This document shows, piece by piece, positions 1 to 6,847 of a stretch of DNA of 31,090 nt. The notes under the pieces are model-generated. The model was not told the DNA's origin and did no database searches. It saw only the letters and a list, made by a program, of their open reading frames with translations. The DNA comes from Actinomycetes bacterium (GTDB taxonomy: Bacteria; Actinomycetota; Actinomycetes; Actinomycetales; Microbacteriaceae). The DNA is taken from the NCBI GenBank assembly GCA_023386365.1, contig JAEWJX010000088.1, forward strand, positions 1 to 31,090, read 5' to 3'. Numbering within the stretch: position 1 is the first letter of the stretch; each line of letters opens with the position of its first letter. The translations under genes were made by a program, and so were the position numbers.

Positions 1-25
1 CTTCGGGAGCCTCGGTCAGGCTCAT
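1..25 (-). CDS. 5' end of the next operon gene (partial, product unknown)
   Basis: An ATG at 23-25 overlaps the stop of the preceding gene (22-24) as ATGA, the same coupling used elsewhere in this operon. Only the first eight residues, MSLTEAPE, are visible, so the family cannot be read. The operon has two Pst permeases but no ATPase, so a pstB-type ATPase is one reasonable guess from context. It is a guess only. Confidence 0.4.
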
Positions 26-786
26 GCGGGCGCCCCCGCGGCGACCGCCGGGCGCGCCGGGGCGGCGCTCGCGGTGCCTGCCCGGCCGACCAGCCACACC
101 ACCAGCAGCGCGGTCGCGGCGAGCACGAGCCGCACCGCGATGAACCACGGCAGCACGAAGGTCCACGCGTCGCGGACGAGCGGCGCGGCATCCGGGGCGA
201 GCTCCTTCGGCGGCGTCACCTCGGCCACCAGGTGCAGGTACGTCCACTGACCGGCGCCGTCGAGCACCGTCGAGACGGTGCGCCGCTCGCCCGGCTTGAG
301 ATCCTTCACGGCGATCGGTTCGGCGACCGCGACGGGCACGCCGAACGGCCCCTCCATGGAGAACTGCACGGTCGTGTCGAAGGTTTCCGCCGATGCGTTG
401 CGCACCACGATGCTCGTCTCGAGGGCGGCGCCGAAGGTGTCCCACGACCAGCCGGCCTGAGACTGCACGCCACCCACGTAGAGCAGGCCGTCGATGCCGG
501 TCTCGTCCGGTTCGGGTTCGGGTTCGGCGCCGGGTTCCGCGGGGGTGTCCCCGCCGCCGCCGGATGAGCCGGAGCCACCGCCCGACCCCGTTCCCCCGCC
601 GTTCGTGTCCGGTGACGGGCTCGGCGTCGGGGATGCGGTCTCACCGCTCGGCAGCACCGTCACCGTCAGCGAGAACCCGTCGGGGTCGGCGGGGTTCTCC
701 GCCGCGAAGGCGACGGATGCGCCTCCCGCCGCTCCGACGAACCCGAGCACGAGCGCCGCCGCGACGATGGGGCGACGACGGATCAT
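22..786 (-). CDS. Secreted, membrane-anchored beta-sandwich protein of the WxL/Pst-like operon
   Basis: The protein has 254 residues. The ATG at 786 overlaps the stop of the upstream WxLIP-like gene (ATGA), which favours it over longer in-frame starts. Residues 1-29 form a signal peptide ending AFA. A Pro/Thr/Ser and Gly/Ser-rich linker follows (about 50-95), then a beta-rich domain (about 98-192), a membrane helix (about 212-233) and a short Ala/Pro-rich tail. The beta-rich domain resembles the membrane-proximal domain of the neighbouring 377-residue protein: both have an FGV/FGI turn, an L-(K/L)-PG-x-x-R segment, VS(T/V) followed by a strand, and a YL motif in similar order. I infer a partner or paralogous scaffold protein on the outer face of the membrane. 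No enzymatic motif is visible. Its function is not established. Confidence 0.85.
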   Translation of the reverse strand: MIRRRPIVAAALVLGFVGAAGGASVAFAAENPADPDGFSLTVTVLPSGETASPTPSPSPDTNGGGTGSGGGSGSSGGGGDTPAEPGAEPEPEPDETGIDGLLYVGGVQSQAGWSWDTFGAALETSIVVRNASAETFDTTVQFSMEGPFGVPVAVAEPIAVKDLKPGERRTVSTVLDGAGQWTYLHLVAEVTPPKELAPDAAPLVRDAWTFVLPWFIAVRLVLAATALLVVWLVGRAGTASAAPARPAVAAGAPA

Positions 787-1916
787 GGCGTCGGCTGCCC
801 GGGGCCGGTTCCGGCGCCGACGGGCTCCGCCGACGTGTCCGTCGCGTCGCCCTCTTCGGCCTTCCGGCGGGCTTCGGCTTCGGTGTACGCCACCCACGCG
901 GCGGCGCGCTTCTCGTCGCCGCGACGGCGCAGTCGCAGCACCAGCCACACGAGGAACGCGACGGCGACGATCGCCAGCAGCCACCACGGCCAGGCGATGA
1001 CGACGGCGTCGCGCGACACCTCACGCAGCTGACCCAGTTCGAGGGCGCCCGGGTCGGCCGTCGGCACCAGGCGCACGTACGCGTCCAGGTAGCCGAGCTG
1101 CGCCACCCCCGGGAGCGTCACCGAGACGATGCGCGACCCGCCGGGCAGCAGTTCGGGCAGCTCCTGCCGCACGAGGGCGGTCGCCCCGATGCCGAACCAG
1201 GTGTTCACCCCGAACACCATGTCGGCCCCGAGCGCCACGTTGCCGGTGTTCGTGATGGTGGTGGTCACCTCGACACTGCCGTCGAACGGGTTCACGACCT
1301 GCTGGTAGCCGGCGTCGAAGCCCTGCACGGCGAGTCCCACCTGCAGTTCGCCGGGGACGCGCAGGTAGATGCGGGTGGCGACGCGGCGGTCGACCACGAT
1401 GGTGCCGTCGGGCGAGATCGCCGAGATGACGATGCCGCCCGCGTGGTCGCCGGGGGTCGCGTCATCGGGGACGCTCACGGTGAACAGCACGACCTGCTCC
1501 TGGCCGGGGGCCAGGTCGAGGGTCATGCGCGGCTGCCCGTCGAAGGTGATCCAGGTGCCCACGTCGGTGGGCTCCTCGACGGTGTCGAGCAGCGCGAAGT
1601 CGCCGGCGTCGTTGTTGAACGCGTCGGTCGCGAACACGGTGATCTTCTGCTGGGTGGTGCCGGCGTTCTTCACCACGTAGGCGTCGGTGAGCTTCTGCCC
1701 GGGCGACGCCTGGTAGTCGAAGCGGGTGCGTCCGTCGCGGGCGACGCCGTCGGAGGGCGAGCCGGAGAGACCGTCGACGTCGTCGGCGTGAGCGACGGTC
1801 GGGGCGGAGAAGAGTCCGGCGAGCAGCGCTGCGGAGAGCGCGATGATGAGTGCGATCCGGGCGTTCGGGCGCAGTCGGATTCGGGTTGCTGCTGAGGGCA
1901 CGATGTATTGATCCAT
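783..1916 (-). CDS. WxL-interacting-protein-like (DUF916-type) membrane-anchored surface protein
   Basis: The protein has 377 residues. A long signal sequence (about 1-44, ending VAHA) is followed by a DUF916/WxLIP peptidoglycan-binding-type domain at about 60-190. Hallmarks are RFDYQASPGQ, a VVKNAG strand, FATDAF, TDVGTWI, APGQ and PGDHAGGIV. A second beta-sandwich lies at about 195-287, a membrane helix at about 306-328, and a basic cytoplasmic tail follows. In Firmicutes, WxLIP proteins pair DUF916 with a second beta domain, anchor in the membrane and bind WxL proteins at the wall. Here the gene directly follows a WxL-like protein gene and overlaps the next gene by ATGA. The start at 1916 is the first ATG, although a GTG five codons later is possible. 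Family assignment is fairly secure, but the ligand is unknown. Confidence 0.85.
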   Translation of the reverse strand: MDQYIVPSAATRIRLRPNARIALIIALSAALLAGLFSAPTVAHADDVDGLSGSPSDGVARDGRTRFDYQASPGQKLTDAYVVKNAGTTQQKITVFATDAFNNDAGDFALLDTVEEPTDVGTWITFDGQPRMTLDLAPGQEQVVLFTVSVPDDATPGDHAGGIVISAISPDGTIVVDRRVATRIYLRVPGELQVGLAVQGFDAGYQQVVNPFDGSVEVTTTITNTGNVALGADMVFGVNTWFGIGATALVRQELPELLPGGSRIVSVTLPGVAQLGYLDAYVRLVPTADPGALELGQLREVSRDAVVIAWPWWLLAIVAVAFLVWLVLRLRRRGDEKRAAAWVAYTEAEARRKAEEGDATDTSAEPVGAGTGPGQPTP

Positions 1917-1983
1917 GCCCAGGCGACGGCGCGGCGACGGGAAGGTGAACGGCCCCCGACATCCGGATGCCGGGAACGCGAGA

Positions 1984-2016
1984 ACGGGCGGGGCCGCGTG
2001 ATGCGACCCCGCCCGT
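1984..2016 (-). terminator. Strong GC hairpin after the WxL-like gene
   Basis: A perfect 10-bp inverted repeat (1984-1993 with 2007-2016) surrounds a 13-base loop. It begins about 16 bases past the stop of the WxL-like gene. No T tract follows on the minus strand, so it could be a weak or Rho-assisted terminator or an mRNA-stabilising hairpin that raises expression of upstream cistrons. The rest of 1917-2032 shows nothing clear. Confidence 0.5.
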
Positions 2017-2032
2017 CCGCGGTGGTGGGACC

Positions 2033-3079
2033 TTACTTCGAGATGAGCGTGAGCGTCAGCGTCGAGGTGTAGGTGCCTGCCGGCTTGCCGACCGGTGCGA
2101 CGAAGGTGAGCGCGCCGCCGAGGACGGTGTCACCGACGGTGGCCGCGTTGTCGGCCTCCGCGAAGGTCGACGGGTAGACGGCCGATCCGGCGCTCTGCTC
2201 GGCGCCGGCCGACGCACCGGCGGGGCCGGACGCCTTGGACGGCTTGATGCCGAGCTGCTTCTTCTCGATGGTCTCGCCGCCGTTGGTGAAGTCGGTCACC
2301 GTCGAGGTGAGCGTCCAGCCCGGGTGCGACACGACGCGCGCGTCGTGCACGGTGATCGCCGGCAGGGTGCCGGTCGAGACCGAGACGCCGTCGACGAGCG
2401 TCGGGTTGCCGATCGTCGCGGCGTTGGCGGCCACGGCGAGCGTCAGGCCGGCGTCGGCCGCGGCGAGGGTCTCCGCCGAGAGGGTGATGTCCTCGGTGGC
2501 GCAGGATGCCGGGTCGATCACGCACGGGTCCTCGGCGGGGCCGGACTGGTCCGCGAAGGTCCAGTTGCCGGCGCCACCGGGCGCCACGACGATGCTGACG
2601 AACTTGACGCCCGCGTCGGCGATCGTGAGGCCGTTGTTCTTCGTGAACGCGAAGCCGAGGCTGTACGTGCCGCCCGCCTTCACACCCGCGAAGTTGCCCA
2701 CGAGGAAGCTGTCGAGGGTGAGGTTCGGCGCGACGATGTTGCCGCCGATCAGCGGGACGCTGTAGGTGGTGACCCACCCGGCGACGCTGTTCTCCTGGCC
2801 CGGGGTGGCGACGAACATCGTCGAGCCGGTGGCGTCGGCGGATCCGACGAACGGCGTGGCGAGGTCGTCGACCGAGTCACCGGGCGACGCGACCACGTTG
2901 GTGGTCCACGACATGACGGTGTCGTCGGCGAACAGGTCACCGGTGTTGGCGTCGAGCAGGTAGAACTGCGGCGGGGTGTCGGCGGCCTGGGCGGCGGTGG
3001 CCGAAAGTCCGGCGATGCCGACGAGGACCGCGGCGCCGGCGGCGACTGCCGCCAGACCGTTCTTGCGGGTGATCTTCAT
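2033..3079 (-). CDS. Secreted protein with a C-terminal WxL-like domain
   Basis: The protein has 348 residues. The ATG at 3079 is chosen because GGAG lies about 8 bases upstream; an in-frame TTG at 3091 would place that site inside the gene. Residues 1-32 are a signal peptide (ATAAQA). The middle (about 35-190) is an unassigned secreted region with two cysteines (C186, C193). The C-terminal part (about 195-348) resembles the WxL surface-binding domain: a VHDAR strand, GWTLTSTVTDFT with the W-x-L motif at 255-257, and a final AGTYTSTLTLTL strand. In classical WxL domains that final strand reads LTWTL; here Trp is Leu. There is no anchor, so attachment presumably uses the WxL-like domain and the WxLIP-like protein encoded next. 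WxL domains are best known from Firmicutes, so this is a divergent actinobacterial version. Confidence 0.8.
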   Translation of the reverse strand: MKITRKNGLAAVAAGAAVLVGIAGLSATAAQAADTPPQFYLLDANTGDLFADDTVMSWTTNVVASPGDSVDDLATPFVGSADATGSTMFVATPGQENSVAGWVTTYSVPLIGGNIVAPNLTLDSFLVGNFAGVKAGGTYSLGFAFTKNNGLTIADAGVKFVSIVVAPGGAGNWTFADQSGPAEDPCVIDPASCATEDITLSAETLAAADAGLTLAVAANAATIGNPTLVDGVSVSTGTLPAITVHDARVVSHPGWTLTSTVTDFTNGGETIEKKQLGIKPSKASGPAGASAGAEQSAGSAVYPSTFAEADNAATVGDTVLGGALTFVAPVGKPAGTYTSTLTLTLISK

Positions 3080-3104
3080 GTCAATCTCCAATGTGTGGTG
3101 GTGA

Positions 3105-4190
3105 TCAGAGGGTGTTGAAGGCGCGCTGGGGAACCGTGGTCGACGGCGCGAGGAATCCGTACTTCGACTTCACCGCTCCGGGCGTCGTGAAGAGCGCGCT
3201 GAAGTTGGTGAGGCTGGCACCGGACGGGTTGACGAGGGCGGCGAGCTTCGCGTCGTACTTCGGGTCCGCAGAGTTGATGCGGGCGAACTCGACGACGAGG
3301 TAGGTGTCGCGACCGAACGTGGTGTTGGCGTAGTAGCCCGAGCTCGGCACGAGGCTCGAACCGGTGCCGGTGTAGGGCACCTGACCGGAGACGGCGCTGC
3401 CGAGGAGGGCACCGGCGCTCGAGGTCGAGTTCGACGGCGTGGCGCCGTTGGCCTGCGCCACCCAGCTGGCGACCGAGAACGGGATGATCTCACCGGTGTT
3501 GATGACGGTGGCGTCGTTCTCGGGGAGCGTGGTCGCCGTGCCGTTGGTGCACGCACCGGGCGTGGTGACGCCGATCGCCGAGAGGAAGAACGAACGCGTG
3601 CCCGACGTCGACTGCGGGAGACGCGGGGTCACCGCGACGCCGTCGATGGTGGTGAGGGTGCACTCGTAGACCTGCTTGAGCGTGGCCGCGTCGAGCGTCG
3701 CCCAGGCGCCGGTGCCGCCCTTGTAGGCGTACGAGACGGCGTCACGCGCGTAGGGCACGTACGAGAGCAGGCCGGTGGTCGACGCGTTGGCGCCGGGGCC
3801 GCTCGAGGAGCGCGCGATGTCGACCTGGCCGGTGATGACCTTGGCGGGCGAGCCGTACGGGTTGCCGGTGATCGAGGCGCGGAGCGCGTTCACGCCGGCA
3901 CCCGAACCCGCCGGACGCGTGAAGTACGCGCCACCGGGCTTGGTCTGGATCAGGGGCGAGCCGAACGCGTCGAACGAGCCGAGCGTGGTGTTGGCCGACG
4001 TCACACGCACCGTGGTTCCGGTGATGTTGGTGCTGTTGATCAGCGCGTTGGTGGAGTCCTGCAGGGTGTCGGAGCCGACCAGCACGTAGCTGTTCGAGAC
4101 CGGCTCCGCCGAGGCGGGGAACGCGACGGCCGCACCGGCGATCGCGACACCGAGGGCCGCGCCGAGAGCGACGACCTTCTTGGTCTTCAC
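3105..4190 (-). CDS. Secreted PstS-like (type 2 periplasmic-binding fold) substrate-binding protein
   Basis: The protein has 361 residues and a GTG start at 4190, preceded by an AAAGGA site about 10 bases upstream. Residues 1-28 are a signal peptide ending ASA, with no lipobox and no C-terminal anchor. PstS-like hallmarks are VGSDTLQDSTNAL near the mature N terminus, RPAGSGAGVNALRA and VDIARSSSGPG, which correspond to the phosphate-binding loops of PstS (GSG loop and the D-F-x-x-S-D segment). The last position of that second loop is Ser, not the usual Asp, so the ligand may not be free phosphate. The gene sits 25 bases upstream of the WxL-like gene and 70 bases downstream of another PstS-like gene. 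It is likely a soluble or wall-retained binding protein working with the same permease. Confidence 0.75.
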   Translation of the reverse strand: MKTKKVVALGAALGVAIAGAAVAFPASAEPVSNSYVLVGSDTLQDSTNALINSTNITGTTVRVTSANTTLGSFDAFGSPLIQTKPGGAYFTRPAGSGAGVNALRASITGNPYGSPAKVITGQVDIARSSSGPGANASTTGLLSYVPYARDAVSYAYKGGTGAWATLDAATLKQVYECTLTTIDGVAVTPRLPQSTSGTRSFFLSAIGVTTPGACTNGTATTLPENDATVINTGEIIPFSVASWVAQANGATPSNSTSSAGALLGSAVSGQVPYTGTGSSLVPSSGYYANTTFGRDTYLVVEFARINSADPKYDAKLAALVNPSGASLTNFSALFTTPGAVKSKYGFLAPSTTVPQRAFNTL

Positions 4191-4260
4191 TTGAGTGGTT
4201 TCCTTTCGTGGGAACTGCAGGACGAGTGCGCGGATGCGACTCGCTTCGTGAACCCGGCGG

Positions 4261-6735
4261 TCACCGGGGGCTCCAGGGCAGGACGCGCCTGCGGCTGACG
4301 AGACGGACGGCGACGGCCGCCGCGATCCCGGCGATGAGGCTCACCGGGAGGGCCGCCGGGAGGCCGCCCACGTCGGGGTCGTCGGGGGTTGCGGCGCCCA
4401 TCAGGTCGCCGGCGAGGTCGCCCGTCGCGTCGGGGTTGGTGACGGGCGGCACCGACGTGTCGCCTCCGCCCGAGCCGTACCCGCCGCCGGTGTCGCCGCC
4501 GCCTCCGCTCGGTGCGGGGGTGTCGGTCTTGCCGGTGGTGATGAGCACCGCCGCGGCGAGGCCGCGCTCGCGCCACGCGGTGGGCAGCGGCGCGTAGCCG
4601 GCCGGCAGCTGGCCGTCGCTCGTGCCGGGTGTCTGACCGGCACCGACGGCGTAGGCGATGAACTTGGCGTAGTCGAGGCGCAGAGCCTTGTCGGGGATGC
4701 CCGGGTTGGCTGCCGCGTACACCGGCATGGTGAGCGGGTAGGCGGTGGTGGCGCCCTTGGCGGTCGCCGACGTCGGGTCGAATCCGAGTACCTGCGGCTG
4801 GCCCGGGTCGGCGGTCATCGCGGCGGCGGCGGCCAGGAGGCCCGCCTCGGTGGGTGCGACGTAGCGACCTGCCGGGTTGCGCAGTTCGGCGGTGAACACC
4901 TGGTACTTGGCAGAGGATGCCGTGTCGGAGAGGCCGAGCACCCGCTGCTGGCCGGGCAGCGACCGCGGCGCCTTGCCGTACTTCGGCGGGATGCTGATCG
5001 AGTCCCAGGCGCCCAGCAGCTGCCCGTCTCCGCGCAGCGTGAGGTAGGCGGCCATGTCGAAGTCGTTCACGTACGGCCGCCAGGTGACGACGTTCACGGG
5101 TCCCGCCTGCGGCGTCTCGACCTGCTCGGTGGGGTCGGCTTTCGGGAAGTCCTCGCGGGGGTACGTCATCGCCGCCCCGGAGGGGTTCGCGGATGCCGTG
5201 GTCGAGTAGTAGGGGTTCACTTTCGTGCCCCACGGGTCGGCCTTGCCGCCGAGGAAGGCTTTCGCGTCGGCGTCGGCGAGCACGTAGGTCCACAGCGCCC
5301 ACGCCGCATCCGTGCGCCCCTGTGGCACGAGCAGGTCGGCGAGCGACGGCGCCACGAGCGCCTGGTGCCGCCACTCGGGGTCGTTGATCTCGAGGAACTC
5401 CTCGTCGAAGGTGAGGGTGCGCGGGTTGGTTCCGAGGTGCGTCTTATCGGCGTCCGTCGGCAGGGAGTCGGTGTATGAGTTGGTGAGCAGTTTCGCCACG
5501 AGCCGCGGCGTCAGCTTGAGCGAGGTGAGCGGCAGGCGGGCGCGGTCTTTCGCCTCCGCCGGGGTGTCGGGACCGGCTTTCGGTTCGCGGTCGACCGCGA
5601 AGGTGACCGACACACCGGACAGCGCGACGGGCGCGTAGATGAGTTCGTCTTCGACCTCGCCCTGCAGCGCCCGCGAGGTGAGGGCGAGCGGTGCCTGGTC
5701 CATGCCGTTCGCGGCCAGCAGCGCGTCCGACTCGGTGCCGGTGAGCGCCGAGTAGACGGCGCCACCGGATGCGGTGCAGAGCGCCGGCTGCCACGACTGG
5801 ATGGCGCCGGAGGCGAGTTCGCTGCCCGCCACCTGGCGTTCGGCGGCGCCGATCGGGCACCGCACGCCGATCGGCTTGAAGTCGAGCTTCACCGCGATGG
5901 AGTGCTTCCACGAGTCCCAGAACAGACCCGACTGGGTGATGCTGGGTCCGCCGTTGTCGGCGGTCCCGCGCGGGATCACCACCAGCCAGCAGGACTGGCC
6001 GACCGTGTCGGCGCCGGTGCCCTGCGGGGTGCCGCAGCCGAGCCCGGGGGCTTGCATCGCGGTCTGCACCTCGAAGGTGGTGGAGCCTTCGCCGTTGGAT
6101 CCGGTGCCGGCCCACGACACCTCGTTGGTGGTGAGGCGGGTGAAGAACGGGTTCGTGTTCACGTCGACGTCGACCTGCACGCCGTCGACGATCGAGGCGA
6201 CCTTGTCGCCGGTGACCGATTCGAACGGGATCGACGTGTAGGTGGGGCGGGCGAAGCCGTCGCCCATCACCGTGTATGCGGCGTCCTCGGCGGCCGGCCA
6301 CGCGTCTTCGCGGTAGTTGTCGCGCGTCGACCCGGGCAGGTTCACTCCCCCGAACTGGCAGCTGGTGCGGTCGGGTCGGGTGGGGTCGGCGGGGTCGGCG
6401 CGCCAGCACTGCGCGAACTGCAGGAAGTCTTCGCCGCCGGTCTGCTGGCTGGGCACGGTGGACTTCTTGCCGCCGGTCCACGAGATGCGGATGCCCTGCG
6501 CCACCAGGTCCTCGGTCTGCGAGACGGTCACCGCGAGGTCGGGGAACGGCGCGTTCGCGGCGTCCGGGTCGAGTTCGGCGGTCGTGATGGTGACGCTCGA
6601 GCCCCCCGCGGCCGTGGCTTCCGATGCCGGGACTACGACACCGCTCAGCGTCAGCATCCCGAAGACGGCGCCGCCGACGAGCACGCCGGTGAGGCCGGAT
6701 CGCATCGACGTCGATCGCCAGGTGGTGGTGGTCAC
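4261..6735 (-). CDS. Very large membrane-anchored PstS-like substrate-binding protein
   Basis: The protein has 824 residues. The GTG at 6735 has GGAG five bases upstream. A signal peptide (about 1-43) is followed by a long extracellular region, a Gly-rich linker (about 739-765) and a C-terminal membrane helix (about 791-812) with a basic tail. PstS-fold signatures are scattered over the chain: APVALSGVSVTFAV, an LTPRLVAKLLTNSY helix like the PstS hinge segment, AYPLTMPVY, and GQLPAGYAPLP, which matches the C-terminal GYxPLP of PstS. The length is more than twice that of ordinary PstS because of a large N-terminal region (about 45-330) with several cysteines that I cannot assign. It has the same anchor architecture as the neighbouring PstS, which suggests both are tethered next to PstCA. 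Its ligand is unknown. Confidence 0.75.
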   Translation of the reverse strand: MTTTTWRSTSMRSGLTGVLVGGAVFGMLTLSGVVVPASEATAAGGSSVTITTAELDPDAANAPFPDLAVTVSQTEDLVAQGIRISWTGGKKSTVPSQQTGGEDFLQFAQCWRADPADPTRPDRTSCQFGGVNLPGSTRDNYREDAWPAAEDAAYTVMGDGFARPTYTSIPFESVTGDKVASIVDGVQVDVDVNTNPFFTRLTTNEVSWAGTGSNGEGSTTFEVQTAMQAPGLGCGTPQGTGADTVGQSCWLVVIPRGTADNGGPSITQSGLFWDSWKHSIAVKLDFKPIGVRCPIGAAERQVAGSELASGAIQSWQPALCTASGGAVYSALTGTESDALLAANGMDQAPLALTSRALQGEVEDELIYAPVALSGVSVTFAVDREPKAGPDTPAEAKDRARLPLTSLKLTPRLVAKLLTNSYTDSLPTDADKTHLGTNPRTLTFDEEFLEINDPEWRHQALVAPSLADLLVPQGRTDAAWALWTYVLADADAKAFLGGKADPWGTKVNPYYSTTASANPSGAAMTYPREDFPKADPTEQVETPQAGPVNVVTWRPYVNDFDMAAYLTLRGDGQLLGAWDSISIPPKYGKAPRSLPGQQRVLGLSDTASSAKYQVFTAELRNPAGRYVAPTEAGLLAAAAAMTADPGQPQVLGFDPTSATAKGATTAYPLTMPVYAAANPGIPDKALRLDYAKFIAYAVGAGQTPGTSDGQLPAGYAPLPTAWRERGLAAAVLITTGKTDTPAPSGGGGDTGGGYGSGGGDTSVPPVTNPDATGDLAGDLMGAATPDDPDVGGLPAALPVSLIAGIAAAVAVRLVSRRRVLPWSPR

Positions 6736-6804
6736 AGAGGCTCCAGGGGATGTTCGCGGCTCGGGTGGGCGCGACGTGCGTCACGCTAAGGACGGTCGGT
6801 GTAG

Positions 6805-6826
6805 CGCGGATGAACGATGCAGGAAC
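6805..6826 (-). promoter_or_regulatory. Candidate PHO box (two 11-base direct repeats)
   Basis: On the minus strand two adjacent 11-mers, GTTCCTGCATC then GTTCATCCGCG, lie in the 112-base gap upstream of the 824-residue gene. The second fits the GTTCAYCCG-type core of Streptomyces PhoP boxes closely and the first fits loosely. The 11-base tandem spacing is the known PHO-box geometry. Placement about 70-90 bases before the start codon suits an internal phosphate-controlled promoter. Confidence 0.45.
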
Positions 6827-6847
6827 GGGCGCTCCCGCGGGTGTGTC

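Noticed and set aside
393..1895. 500-residue plus-strand open frame opposite the WxLIP-like gene
   Set aside because: Arg/Gly/Val-rich with no motif; the minus strand has signal peptide, DUF916 motifs and membrane helix.
1939..1957. Single GTTCACC on the minus strand before the WxLIP-like gene as a PHO box
   Set aside because: No second unit at 11 or 22 bases, so one heptamer is too weak.
4191..4260. GTTCACG before the soluble PstS-like gene as a PHO box
   Set aside because: No repeat partner at the correct spacing; the gap is explained by the ribosome site and stop.
4187..5374. Minus-strand frame of 395 residues overlapping the 824-residue gene
   Set aside because: Different frame on the same strand, Arg-rich, no motif; it covers the real gene's 3' part and the following spacer.
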